A DNA stretch of 64,000 bases from JAKCDU01 sp035551615 (GCA_035551615.1 DASZNC010000146.1:1-64000), one strand, 5' to 3'; positions 15,491-25,798 are shown, counted from the first letter of the stretch. Numbers and translations: made by a program. Notes: a model not told the origin generated them from the letters alone.

Positions 15491-16501
15491 GTGACCATCA
15501 AGGCCGAGTACATCTGGATCGACGGGACGGAGCCGTCCCCGCTCCTCCGGTCGAAGACCAAGATCCTGCCGAAGGGGTCCGGCCCCAAGGACCTGCCGAT
15601 CTGGGGTTTCGATGGCTCGAGCACCAACCAGGCGCCCGGCAAGGCGTCCGATTGCGTGCTGAAGCCGGTCTTCTCCTGCTCCGACCCGATCCGCGGTGGC
15701 GATGACCTGCTCGTCCTGTGCGAGGTCCTCCTCACCGACATGACCCCGCACCCGACCAACACCCGGGCCCTCCTCAGCGAGGTCGCCGAGAAGTACGCCT
15801 CCCACGAGTCGCTGTTCGGCCTCGAGCAGGAGTACACCCTCTTCAAGGGCAGCCGCCCCCTCGGCTTCCCCGATTCGGGTGGCTTCCCCGGCCCGCAGGG
15901 TCCGTACTACTGCGGTGTCGGCCAGGACGACATCTACGGCCGCCCGCTGGTCGAGGCCCACCTGGACGCCTGCCTCCGGGCCGGTCTCGGGATCTCCGGG
16001 ATCAATGCCGAGGTCATGCCCGGCCAATGGGAGTTCCAGGTCGGCCCGCTCAGCCCGCTCGACGTCTCCGACCACCTGTGGGTGGCCCGGTGGTTGCTGC
16101 ATCGCCTGGGCGAGGAGCACGGCGTGTCGGTGACCCTCGACCCCAAGCCGGTCCGCGGCGACTGGAACGGGGCCGGTTGCCACACCAACTTCTCCACCAA
16201 GGAGATGCGGGAGTCCTATGACGCCGTGATCGCCGCCGCCGAGGCCCTGGGCAAGAATGCCGACGAGCACGTGGCCGGCTACGGGCACGGCATCGAGGAC
16301 CGCCTCACCGGCCACCACGAGACGGCCCACTTCAGCCAGTTCAGCTACGGCGTATCCGACCGTGGCGCCTCCGTCCGCATCCCGTGGCAGGTCGAGAAGG
16401 ACGGCAAGGGCTACATCGAGGATCGGCGGCCGAACGCCAACATGGACCCCTACGTGGTGACCCGCCTCATCGTCAACACCTGCTGCGCGGCCGCCGGGTA
16501 G
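15491..16501 (+). CDS. glnII: glutamine synthetase type II (GSII)
   Basis: This 336-residue protein is a eukaryote-type GSII: short, starting TIKAEYIWIDG, with LPIWGFDGSSTNQA, FGLEQEYTLF, INAEVMPGQWEFQ, GDWNGAGCHTNFST and the C-terminal DRRPNANMDPYVV. It condenses ammonia and glutamate to glutamine with ATP in the cytosol and is not controlled by adenylylation. GTG at 15491 is chosen because GGAGGAG lies six bases upstream. The 11-bp-phased half-sites precede it and a strong terminator follows it. GSII beside two type I enzymes is known in actinomycetes and rhizobia. Confidence 0.95.
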   Translation: MTIKAEYIWIDGTEPSPLLRSKTKILPKGSGPKDLPIWGFDGSSTNQAPGKASDCVLKPVFSCSDPIRGGDDLLVLCEVLLTDMTPHPTNTRALLSEVAEKYASHESLFGLEQEYTLFKGSRPLGFPDSGGFPGPQGPYYCGVGQDDIYGRPLVEAHLDACLRAGLGISGINAEVMPGQWEFQVGPLSPLDVSDHLWVARWLLHRLGEEHGVSVTLDPKPVRGDWNGAGCHTNFSTKEMRESYDAVIAAAEALGKNADEHVAGYGHGIEDRLTGHHETAHFSQFSYGVSDRGASVRIPWQVEKDGKGYIEDRRPNANMDPYVVTRLIVNTCCAAAG

Positions 16502-16536
16502 CCCGTCGGCTCGTACTCAGGCGGTCTGTAAGACTC

Positions 16537-16577
16537 GGCCGGTGGTCGCCTCGAGCGGCCACCGGCCCTGTCTTTTA
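16537..16577 (+). terminator. intrinsic terminator after glnII
   Basis: A 13-bp stem (GGCCGGTGGTCGC paired with GCGGCCACCGGCC, one G-T pair) closes a CTCGA loop and is followed by CTGTCTTTT. This is a good factor-independent terminator or attenuator. It sits between glnII and glnA, so glnA would need its own promoter or read-through. Confidence 0.75.
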
Positions 16578-16588
16578 CGAGGGAGCAC

Positions 16589-18019
<1,431 letters not shown>

Positions 18020-18212
18020 CCGGCGGTGGATAGCGGAAAGGGACGCGCATCTGCGCATCGCCGGTCCGCCGGTCGCGACCGCCGGGCCGCGCCCCCTGAG
18101 GGGCGGACCGGGACGGTAATCGGGGAAAACCGGCGATCTCGGATGAAAAAGTTGGTGCCGTCGCCGCCGATCGCTAAAGCCGGCGGCCGGTCAGGAATCG
18201 CCCGGTGGGGAG

Positions 18213-19136
18213 TTGTTCGTCGGTTGTCCTCCGCCGCCGGCCCGGTCGGCCGAGAACCATTCCGTGCCCGGCTGTGATTGTTCTGCTATCGAACGCGCCC
18301 GCACCAAGCTGCTGATCGAGCCCGAGGGGGCCGCCGTCCTGCGCCGGCGCCACATCCTCGAGTCCGACCTACCCATGGCCCTGCGCCGGGATCAGTTCCA
18401 CATCGCCTACCAGCCGATCTACGACCTGGCCGATCTGAGTCTGCTCGGGTTCGAGGCGCTGCTGAGATGGAACCATCCCACACTCGGCGTGGTCGGCCCC
18501 GAGGAGTTCATCCCCCTACTGGAGGCGACCGGCCACATCGTGGAGGTGGGCCGCTTCGTTTTGTGCCGGGCCAGCTGCCAGTTGGCCGACTGGCACCGGT
18601 TCCAGCCGCAGTTGACGATGGCCGTCAACATCTCGAGCCGCCAGATCGACGACGCCGATTTCGTGGACCACGTCCGTCGCGCCCTCCATCTCAGTGGGGT
18701 GGATCCGGGGTCGCTGACCGTGGAGATCACCGAGACCACCCTCATGGCCGACGTCGAAAAGAGTGTCGATCGGTTGAACGGCCTCAAGGCGCTGGGCGTA
18801 CAGATCGCCATCGACGACTTCGGCACCGGGCGTTCGGACCTGGCGGATCTGCGCCGCTTCCCGGTGGACTGTCTCAAGATCGATCGAAGCCTCACTCGGA
18901 ATCTGTCGGCGTCGTCGGATGCGGACGCCGCCGTTCACCACCTGCGCGATCTGGGTCAGAGGCTGGGATGGCGGATGATCGCCGAGGGCATCGAAACGAT
19001 GGCTCAGGTCGATCACCTCCGCGGCGAGTTCGTCGAGGAGGCCCAAGGTTTCCTCTTCTCCAAGCCGCTGCCGCCGGAGGAGATCCTGCAGCGCTGCCTG
19101 AGCGCCCCCGACCTGTACGCGTCGCCGGAGAGGTGA
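18213..19136 (+). CDS. EAL-domain cyclic-di-GMP phosphodiesterase
   Basis: This protein of up to 307 residues consists of a short N-terminal stretch and an EAL domain. Catalytic signatures are complete: the EAL motif in FEALLRWNHP, NISSRQ, the Glu in TVEITETT, AIDDFGTG, CLKIDRSL, AEGIE and the closing GFLFSKPLPP. It should hydrolyse c-di-GMP to pGpG in the cytosol. No transmembrane, PAS or GGDEF part is present. The start is uncertain: TTG 18213 gives the longest form, while GTG 18270 begins closer to the domain. Its TGA directly abuts the stop of the convergent transglutaminase-like gene. The 193 bases before it are GC-rich, with one GCCCC/GGGGC hairpin and a possible structured RNA. Confidence 0.9.
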   Translation: MFVGCPPPPARSAENHSVPGCDCSAIERARTKLLIEPEGAAVLRRRHILESDLPMALRRDQFHIAYQPIYDLADLSLLGFEALLRWNHPTLGVVGPEEFIPLLEATGHIVEVGRFVLCRASCQLADWHRFQPQLTMAVNISSRQIDDADFVDHVRRALHLSGVDPGSLTVEITETTLMADVEKSVDRLNGLKALGVQIAIDDFGTGRSDLADLRRFPVDCLKIDRSLTRNLSASSDADAAVHHLRDLGQRLGWRMIAEGIETMAQVDHLRGEFVEEAQGFLFSKPLPPEEILQRCLSAPDLYASPER

Positions 19137-21314
19137 TCAGCCTTTGGTGACGAGGGTCCTCGGATCGAACGACGCCCGCAGCCCCTTCAGGCGGGACGCC
19201 GGATCGGTACCTTCCTTCAGCGCGTCGACCACTCCGTCCTGGATGTCCCAGGCGGTGTCGACGTCCTCCTCGGTCGGGCCGTCGATGGAGTAGAGGGCCC
19301 GGTCGATCAGGGGTCCGAACGAGGTGAGCCGGTCGCCCAACTCGATCCGATCGGCCTTGGCGCACCGGTCGGCCATCTCGAGGGCGGTGGCCGCTTTCGG
19401 CATGCGGATGTGGCGGTCCCGCATGGCATCGCGGGTTTCCTTCCACGCACCGATGATCTGATCGGCGGGCGTACCCCGCTCGCGGCGCATCCTTTTACGG
19501 AACTTCTTGGCGGCGAGGATCAGCATCGGCAACCCGACGAGGATGGCGAGCACGGCGATCACGACCGCCTTGGTGTGGGAGTGGTGCCGGTGGGCGGCCG
19601 CAGCCGCCGCCGCGGCAGCCGCACTGGCGGCATGCGACGGGGCGTTGGGCAGAGTGGTCGCCACCGGCGGGGGCGGCGTGACCTGGGGCGGAGGGGCCTT
19701 GCGGGGCGTGGTGTTGGTGGGATCGAAGGTCACCCAACCGACCCCGTTGACGTTCACCTCGACCCACGAGTACATGTCGGCGGCCACGACGTTGACGACC
19801 TGAGTGTCACCCGGCTTGATGGCCACGGGGAGGCGGTAGCCGACCACGACACGGGACGGGAAGCCCTCGATGCGGGCCAGGATGGCGAAGGCGGCGGCGA
19901 ACTGCTCCGAGTCGCCGATGTGGCTGTAGGTGTCCCCGGGGCTGGTCGAGAGGAAGTCGGACAGGACACCGAGGCTGTGGCCGGGCCGGGCGTTGGTCGT
20001 GTACCCGAACGCCTTCGCGGAGCGCATCTGGTTCTCGATGGCCACCAACCGGGCCAGCGGGGTGGAGCCGACGCCGTACTTGGACGCGAACGTGAGGAAC
20101 TGTGACGGCCACGGCTCGTTGGACGGAGGCAGCGTCAGGAGGGCGAGCGACGGATCGGTGCCGGTCTTGGCCGCCTTCAGGGAGTCGGACGTGATCTGGG
20201 GAACGGCGGACTCGACGGTGTAGGCCGCCGTCACACCTGAGCCGGCCGGGTCGACCATCGTCCCGGTCGTGCGGTCGAAGCCGACGGTCAGCCCGGTGAT
20301 CTTCTGAGCGCCTTCCAGGCTGGGCAGGAAGGCACTCGGATAGTTGGTCAGGTGGAACGTCTGGCGGATCGTGGCGGTCGGCACGGATGCCGGTGCGCCG
20401 GGCGGCAGGTCGGGACCGGCCAGAGCGAACGGGGCCGATGTGCCCCACACCGCCCCGTCGTAGCTCTCGAGGTAGGCGATCGGAACCAGGGCCAGAGTGG
20501 ATCCGGTCGGAACGTTGCTGAAGCTCACGGAGAAGATCGGCGTGGTGCTGGTGTTCTGCAGGGCAGGGGTGACCTGAGCCAAGGGCGTCACCTGGTTCGA
20601 CAGGTTCAGCGGGGGCGTGTAGTGGGACCGCAGGTCGAATCGGCTCTGGGTACTGCCGATCGGCACGAGCGTGCCCAAGGCGATGGCCACGACGGCCGAG
20701 GCGCCGAACACGATGGCGGCCGATCGCACCCGGCGACCGCCGCGACCCCGGGTCACACCGGGCGGCTGGGAACGGACCAGCAGCAGGCCGAGCGTGAGGA
20801 CGACCAGGGCGGCCGGGTACAGGAACGAGCCGGGCGACTGGGTGCCGGCGAACGCCAGGGCCACGACCAGCACGACGAGGGGCGGGAGGACGGGCGCGGC
20901 CGAGGGGCGGGTCTTCAGGGCCAGCAGGCAACCGACCATGGTGGCGGCCCAGCCGAGGAGCACCGGGGCGGCAATGTCGGAGGCCGACGTCACGGCCGGG
21001 GTCGTGGACGTGAGCAGATCCGACCACGTGGAGGTGACGCCCGTCCACGTCTTGCCGGGCCCGGCCTTGAAGACGAACACCACCAGGTACAGCGCCAGAA
21101 GAACGGTGGACGCCACGATGGAAATGACCACCGGGCGGCGGGCCAGGGCCCCCATGACGACGAGGGCGATGAGCGCGGCCCCGCTGACGGTGACCAGGAA
21201 GTGGTACGAGACGAGGATCCGCCCGAAGGGGGCGGTCACCAGGACGGCCAGTACCGCGGTGAGGACCAGGTCGAGCCGGAACACCTCCCTGATTACACGG
21301 AGAACGGTGCTCAT
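19137..21314 (-). CDS. transglutaminase-like membrane protein, active site lost (module copy 1)
   Basis: This 725-residue protein has about six N-terminal transmembrane helices (residues 1-190), an extracytoplasmic region ending in a transglutaminase-like core (about 455-530), an Ala/Pro-rich linker, another transmembrane helix (KAVVIAVLAILVGLPMLIL) and a cytoplasmic tail. This is the TgpA architecture. The core aligns well (GDSEQFAAAF, FPSRVVVGYRLP, VGWVTFDPT), but the catalytic Cys is Ser469 and the catalytic His is Tyr515, so it should not be an active transamidase or protease. ATG 21314 overlaps the DUF58 stop (ATGA), so the two are coupled. It probably serves as a structural or peptide-binding partner in the envelope. 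Confidence 0.88.
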   Translation of the reverse strand: MSTVLRVIREVFRLDLVLTAVLAVLVTAPFGRILVSYHFLVTVSGAALIALVVMGALARRPVVISIVASTVLLALYLVVFVFKAGPGKTWTGVTSTWSDLLTSTTPAVTSASDIAAPVLLGWAATMVGCLLALKTRPSAAPVLPPLVVLVVALAFAGTQSPGSFLYPAALVVLTLGLLLVRSQPPGVTRGRGGRRVRSAAIVFGASAVVAIALGTLVPIGSTQSRFDLRSHYTPPLNLSNQVTPLAQVTPALQNTSTTPIFSVSFSNVPTGSTLALVPIAYLESYDGAVWGTSAPFALAGPDLPPGAPASVPTATIRQTFHLTNYPSAFLPSLEGAQKITGLTVGFDRTTGTMVDPAGSGVTAAYTVESAVPQITSDSLKAAKTGTDPSLALLTLPPSNEPWPSQFLTFASKYGVGSTPLARLVAIENQMRSAKAFGYTTNARPGHSLGVLSDFLSTSPGDTYSHIGDSEQFAAAFAILARIEGFPSRVVVGYRLPVAIKPGDTQVVNVVAADMYSWVEVNVNGVGWVTFDPTNTTPRKAPPPQVTPPPPVATTLPNAPSHAASAAAAAAAAAAHRHHSHTKAVVIAVLAILVGLPMLILAAKKFRKRMRRERGTPADQIIGAWKETRDAMRDRHIRMPKAATALEMADRCAKADRIELGDRLTSFGPLIDRALYSIDGPTEEDVDTAWDIQDGVVDALKEGTDPASRLKGLRASFDPRTLVTKG

Positions 21315-22456
21315 CCGACCCGCGTCTTCCAGATCCGCACGAACTCCTCGGCATCGTTCGCAGATACGCCGAAGACGCCGGACAGCCCGATTCCGGGACG
21401 GCCGTACTTCTCGCCGACCTGGATGAGCGACACCATCATGAAGCGGTCGCTGACCGCCCCGACGATGCTGGCCCGCTCGGGCGTCGGCTGGCCGGTGACC
21501 ACGCCGAGGGCCACGCCGTGCTCGCGACGGTGGGCCATCTTCCCCATGGCCGGCAGGCCTTCGTCGTCCTTGCTCATCTTGACGGCGGCCAATTTGTCCA
21601 TGACCTCGTTCAACCCGAGCCCGGACTGATCGATGCTGGCGTCGATGCCACCGGTCGTGCGGAGCTGGGTCGGGTAGTGCTGGTCCAGACCGGCCTTCAT
21701 GAGCGACGCCGCCACCCGTACGGCGTCCTCGAAGCTCTCGGGGGTGTACGGATCGGCCGACGTGTCGAGCACGATGAGCAGGCGGGGCTCGTTGGTCACG
21801 ACGGTGTGCTTCACCATCATCTTCCCGAGGCGGGCCGTCGACCGCCAGTGGATCAGGCGGGGATCGTCGCCGGGAACGTACTCCCGCAGGCTGTGGAAGG
21901 CCACGCCGCCTCGGGGCGCGGTGCGGGCCGCCGGACCTTCGATGTCGTCGGCCCGGCCGGTCGGGATGGGTCGGACCCGGTAGGTCTTCGGGTGGACCCA
22001 CAGGGTCTGCTCGGCGGTGTCCTCCTGGGTCGCCGACACCAGGTGGAAGGGGTCGGTATGACCGATCCTCAACGGACCGACGGTGTAGCAGCCCCGATGG
22101 TTGGTCGGCAGCGTGTACGACTCGATATGGGTGTCGCCCCCGGCGATCGAGGGGAGAGCGAGGTGGAGGACTTCCGGCCCGAGCTGCTCGGTGGCGTCCA
22201 TCGGCCGGCTCCATTTGGAGCTCAGATTGGTGACGGTGAGGACCCCGGCACAGCCTTGACCCTCCTCCACCCGGGCCGGTGACACCACCCGTGTCACTTC
22301 AACCGGAGCGCGATAGCGGACGGCGAACCAGGCGGCGATCACGCAGATGAGAAGGGCGAACCCGAGTATCTCGGCCTCGGTGTACTTGAAGAAGTAACTG
22401 GCTACGAGAGCAAGAACGGCTACGACAATCACTGACCAACCACTTCTGGTAATCAA
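21311..22456 (-). CDS. DUF58 membrane protein (module copy 1)
   Basis: This 381-residue DUF58 protein has two N-terminal transmembrane helices (about 5-45), a beta-rich middle (APVEVTRVVSPARVEEGQ) and the DUF58 signature LREYVPGDDPRLIHWRSTAR followed by a vWA-like C-terminal half (LLIVLDTSADPYTPESFEDA). DUF58 proteins travel with MoxR ATPases and are thought to be vWA-type clients or adaptors of MoxR. The start is a TTG at 22456. It overlaps the transglutaminase-like gene, and the MoxR partner is 1.7 kb away on the other strand, so copy 1 of the module is split around a divergent promoter. Confidence 0.9.
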   Translation of the reverse strand: MITRSGWSVIVVAVLALVASYFFKYTEAEILGFALLICVIAAWFAVRYRAPVEVTRVVSPARVEEGQGCAGVLTVTNLSSKWSRPMDATEQLGPEVLHLALPSIAGGDTHIESYTLPTNHRGCYTVGPLRIGHTDPFHLVSATQEDTAEQTLWVHPKTYRVRPIPTGRADDIEGPAARTAPRGGVAFHSLREYVPGDDPRLIHWRSTARLGKMMVKHTVVTNEPRLLIVLDTSADPYTPESFEDAVRVAASLMKAGLDQHYPTQLRTTGGIDASIDQSGLGLNEVMDKLAAVKMSKDDEGLPAMGKMAHRREHGVALGVVTGQPTPERASIVGAVSDRFMMVSLIQVGEKYGRPGIGLSGVFGVSANDAEEFVRIWKTRVG

Positions 22457-22703
22457 GCGGTCGCCACCCTCGCATCGGCTCCCCGTGCAGGAAGCGGTTC
22501 GTCACCCCAGTACAGCAACGTCATCAGCCCTGGCCTCGGCCCCCGGACGGCGGCTACTCCCGGATCATAAGACCACGATTGGTGGTTGCTCAGCGCTCGC
22601 CGGACACGATTTGTACTTTCGGTTAAGACCGCTGTCAGTGGGGGAATCGGCCGATATTGCTGGTCTATTCTCCGCCCGGAAGGTAGTCAGCAAGGGGTCG
22701 GGC

Positions 22704-24083
22704 GTGGCTTTATGCGGCAGTTGTGGTCAGGAGAATGCGCCGGACGCTGACTTCTGCGTGAACCGCGCCTGCCGCAAGTACCTCGGCTGGAGTCGCAACC
22801 CGCAGGCTCCACAGGCTCCGGCCGCCTCCGGCTACGGCCCGGCACCGGGCGATCAGTCCTACGGGCAGGCGCCCCCGCCGTATGACCCGGCCGCCTACGG
22901 GCAGCAGCCGCCCTACGACCCGTCCGCCCACGGCCAGGCGCAGCCCGGTTACAACCAGGCCCCGGCTCCGTATGACCCGGCCGCCGCTGGCTACGGCCAA
23001 TCGGATCCGAGGGTCAACCAGTGGGCACCCCAGTACGGCCAGGCCCCGGTGCCGTTCGAGCCGCCCCCGCCGGCCATGAACGAGCCGGTCACGCTGATCG
23101 CCGACCGGGGCGACGGCCAGGCCAAGACGCAGGTGGAACGTCAACGGTTGGCGGCCATCCCCGTGATGGGCGGTCCCAACCGGACGGGCCCGGCCAACCA
23201 GGGCGGCCAGATATCGGCGGACGGCAACCAGGGCCTGATGTTCTCGATCGACGTGCACCGGGTGGACCTGGTCCCGGGGGGCGCCGCCGTGATCAACGCC
23301 CAGGTGAAGAACCGGGGGACCATCGTCGATTCGATGACGGTGGATGTGATCGGGTTGCCCCGGGAGTGGGTGACGATCCTGCCGTCGACGGTGAACCTGT
23401 TCGTCGGCGCCGAGTCGACCGTCCAGATCCGGATATCCCCGCCGCATCACTTCTCGACGGAGAGGGGATTGCACAGCGTCGAGGTGGCGGCCTGGTCGGG
23501 CACCAACCCCAACGTGAGATGCGTGCAGAACCTGGACGTCAACGTCAGCGGTTTCGCCGATATCGACGCCAAGCTCGAACCGGGCATCACCGTCGGTCGG
23601 TTCGAGGGCAAGTACCGGATGACCATCAGTAATGGCGGCAACGCCAAGATGGACGCCACCGTCCGGGGCGTGCACGACGAGGGCACCGTCAGTGTCACCT
23701 GTCGGCCAGCGACTCTGAGCATCCCACCCGGATCGAAGGGCGTAGTGACGGTCGTCGCCAAGCCGCCGTTCCTGTTCACCGGGGCGCCGGTCAACTACAG
23801 CATCAATGTCACGGTCCAGACCTCGGAAACGTCGCGTGCCTTTCCGGTCCGCTACAAACAGCCCCCACTACTTTCCAAGTGGCAGGCCCGCATCGGCGCG
23901 ATCGTGCTGGTCGCAATCCTGGCTGTGGTCGCAGTGGCCCTCCTGCACCACAAGAAGGCGAATCATCCGCCGACCACCCCCACGACGATCGCCCAGACCG
24001 CCACCACGACAGCTGGCTCGACACCTACGACGGTCACCAGCGCCACTACCGCTCATACGAGCGTCACAACCGCTAAGCCATAA
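22704..24083 (+). CDS. zinc-ribbon, beta-sandwich, single-pass membrane protein
   Basis: This protein of 459 residues starts with a zinc ribbon (C4, C7, C18, C23), continues with Tyr/Pro/Gln-rich repeats of the PYDPAAYGQ type (about 35-125), and then two Ig-like/CARDB-like beta-sandwich regions (about 185-390: VHRVDLVPGGAAVINAQVKN, ITVGRFEGKYRMTISNGG). A transmembrane helix follows (about 395-414) with a 41-residue Thr-rich tail. With no signal peptide, the large part would be cytoplasmic and the tail outside. GTG 22704 is preferred over longer forms since it directly precedes the zinc ribbon. The next gene, 23 bases on, is MoxR. I know no assigned function; a membrane adaptor for the MoxR/DUF58 module is the inference. 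Confidence 0.75.
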   Translation: MALCGSCGQENAPDADFCVNRACRKYLGWSRNPQAPQAPAASGYGPAPGDQSYGQAPPPYDPAAYGQQPPYDPSAHGQAQPGYNQAPAPYDPAAAGYGQSDPRVNQWAPQYGQAPVPFEPPPPAMNEPVTLIADRGDGQAKTQVERQRLAAIPVMGGPNRTGPANQGGQISADGNQGLMFSIDVHRVDLVPGGAAVINAQVKNRGTIVDSMTVDVIGLPREWVTILPSTVNLFVGAESTVQIRISPPHHFSTERGLHSVEVAAWSGTNPNVRCVQNLDVNVSGFADIDAKLEPGITVGRFEGKYRMTISNGGNAKMDATVRGVHDEGTVSVTCRPATLSIPPGSKGVVTVVAKPPFLFTGAPVNYSINVTVQTSETSRAFPVRYKQPPLLSKWQARIGAIVLVAILAVVAVALLHHKKANHPPTTPTTIAQTATTTAGSTPTTVTSATTAHTSVTTAKP

Positions 24084-24106
24084 GGCGGCCTCAGAAAGGT
24101 GAAGCA

Positions 24107-25123
24107 ATGACAGACGTACAGGCAGCGGCCGGCGGTCAGGCCCAGTCGCCGGGGGGCGCCCAGGAGCGGGCGGCCCGGGCGCAGTGGTTCGCCCAGCGCT
24201 TCGCCGCCCTCCACGAGAACGTGGAGACCTTCATCCAGGGCAAGCACAACGTCGTCACGATGTCCCTCGTCTGCATCATGGCCGAGGGTCACCTATTGAT
24301 GGACGACGTGCCCGGCGTCGGCAAGACGTCTCTGGCCAAGGCCATCGCCAACTCGTTCGCCGGTTCCATGAACCGCATCCAGTTCACCCCCGACCTCCTG
24401 CCGACCGACGTGACCGGCACGCAGATCTGGAACGCCGGCGAGCAGCAGTTCAAGTTCCATCCCGGCCCCGTCTTCGCCCATGTCGTGGTCGGCGACGAGA
24501 TCAACCGGGCGTCGCCGAAGACACAGTCCGCTCTCCTCGAGGTCATGGAGGAGCGCCAGGTGACAGTCGACGGCACGCCCTATCTGGTGCCCCGGCCCTT
24601 TGTCGTCGTCGCCACGCAGAACCCGGTCGAGTTCGACGGTACGTACCACTTGCCCGAGGCGCAGATCGACCGCTTCATGATGAAGATGTCGATCGGCTAT
24701 CCCGAGCACGCGGCCGAGGTCGAGGTCATACGCAACCGCGGCGCCGGGCGGACGGTCGAGCACGTCCAGCCGGTCCTCGACACCAAGACGGTCGAGACGA
24801 TGATCCGTATTGCCCGCGACACCTATGTGGCCCCGGCCCTCGAGTCATATGCGGTGACCATCTGCGGAGCCACCCGGAAACTGCCCGAGCTGCGCCTGGG
24901 CGTCAGCCCCCGAGGCAGCCTGGCCATGGTTGGTGCCTCGCAGTCCTTGGCTGCGTCACAGGGGCGCGAGTTCGTCACCGCCGACGACCTGAAGACAGTC
25001 GCCCCGTTCGTGCTCGGGCACCGCATGCTGCTCACCGCCGAGGCCGAGCTCAATGGCAAGACGCCGGAGAGCCTGCTGAAGCAACTCACCGACTCGATCC
25101 CGCTCCCGGACGCCCGCGGCTGA
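24107..25123 (+). CDS. MoxR-family AAA+ ATPase (module copy 1)
   Basis: This 338-residue MoxR-type AAA+ ATPase has Walker A PGVGKTS (69-75), FTPDLLPTDVTGTQIW, Walker B VVVGDEINRASPKTQSALLE, sensor 1 VVVATQNPVEF and the sensor 2/lid segment LRLGVSPRGSLAM. MoxR proteins are cytoplasmic chaperone-like ATPases that act on vWA/DUF58 partners. It follows the zinc-ribbon membrane protein gene by 23 bases and ends 18 bases from the convergent DUF4255 gene of the injection system. The dedicated eCIS ATPase (Pvc15-type) is not seen in this window, so a contribution of this ATPase to injection-system assembly is conceivable but unproven. Confidence 0.93.
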   Translation: MTDVQAAAGGQAQSPGGAQERAARAQWFAQRFAALHENVETFIQGKHNVVTMSLVCIMAEGHLLMDDVPGVGKTSLAKAIANSFAGSMNRIQFTPDLLPTDVTGTQIWNAGEQQFKFHPGPVFAHVVVGDEINRASPKTQSALLEVMEERQVTVDGTPYLVPRPFVVVATQNPVEFDGTYHLPEAQIDRFMMKMSIGYPEHAAEVEVIRNRGAGRTVEHVQPVLDTKTVETMIRIARDTYVAPALESYAVTICGATRKLPELRLGVSPRGSLAMVGASQSLAASQGREFVTADDLKTVAPFVLGHRMLLTAEAELNGKTPESLLKQLTDSIPLPDARG

Positions 25124-25141
25124 CCGGTAGCGCCCCGGGCG

Positions 25142-25798
25142 CTACCCCTCGCTGATACCACGGCGGGCCTTGGCCGCCACGGCTTCGTCGCGCCTCACCG
25201 GCTCGATCAGTTCCGACCTCAGTTCGTTGCCGAAGCGGGCCTCCATGCCCAGCTTCCGGTGGGTGACCGGCGGACCGGACTCCTCGACGTAGTCCGGTCG
25301 GAACGGCGCTGTCACCGTCAATGACATATGCGTCCGCGGGGGCACACCCAGGCTCGACCAGAGTCCCCAGCCCTCGGCCGTCGAGTGTTCGGGGTTGGCC
25401 AGGTCGAGGCGCACCAGGTCGTTGTCAGCGGCCAGCACCCCCTGTTTGACGGCGTCGGGCAGGCCACTCACCGCACCGAGGGCGCACAGCAGGTTGCCGA
25501 TCACGTTCATCTCCGCCTCGTAGGACGCAGCGTGGACGGTGACGACGTAGGAGAGCCGGTACTTGCAGAAAGGAGGCCGCCAACCGTTGACCATGCCGTC
25601 GTCGCCGACCGTCGGTTGCCAGTCGGACGAGCGGCCGTCCTTCTCCTCGCGGATGTCGGCCAACCAGAGGTTGACCACAGGAGCCTTCAAAGGACTGGGC
25701 GGTGCCGCGGGCGGTCCGAAGGTGACGGTCCCGTCCTTCGACCCGATGAACTGAGCGATCAGGACGCGGAGCGATTCGTGGAGGTCGCCTAGCACCAC
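25142..25798 (-). CDS. DUF4255 (Pvc16-type) sheath terminator/cap protein of the injection system
   Basis: This protein of about 218 residues matches the DUF4255/Pvc16 N-terminal family: VLGDLHESLRVLIAQFIG at the start, VNLWLADIREEKDGRS, WRPPFCKYRLSYVVTVHA, the helix EAEMNVIGNLLCAL, and a final strand pair TPFRPDYVEESGPPV-like. Pvc16 caps the distal end of the contractile sheath and tube in eCIS particles. Of several GTG candidates (25795, 25798, 25825) I chose 25798 as closest to the conserved start. It is transcribed opposite to the sheath operon, with about 200 bases of shared upstream DNA, an unusual orientation for a structural eCIS gene. Confidence 0.82.
   Translation of the reverse strand: MVLGDLHESLRVLIAQFIGSKDGTVTFGPPAAPPSPLKAPVVNLWLADIREEKDGRSSDWQPTVGDDGMVNGWRPPFCKYRLSYVVTVHAASYEAEMNVIGNLLCALGAVSGLPDAVKQGVLAADNDLVRLDLANPEHSTAEGWGLWSSLGVPPRTHMSLTVTAPFRPDYVEESGPPVTHRKLGMEARFGNELRSELIEPVRRDEAVAAKARRGISEG

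Noticed and set aside
13987..15846. A 619-residue reading of the GlnA2-type gene
   Set aside because: The extension runs through the divergent promoter and into the GSII gene; homology starts at GTG 15327.
19137..22214. A 1,025-residue reading of the transglutaminase-like gene
   Set aside because: The first 300 residues are an Arg/Pro-rich shadow of the DUF58 gene; ATG 21314, overlapping the DUF58 stop, starts the membrane domain.
22485..22703. Longer N-terminus of the zinc-ribbon membrane protein
   Set aside because: The extension shows no homology or coding pattern, and GTG 22704 has a Shine-Dalgarno right before the ribbon.
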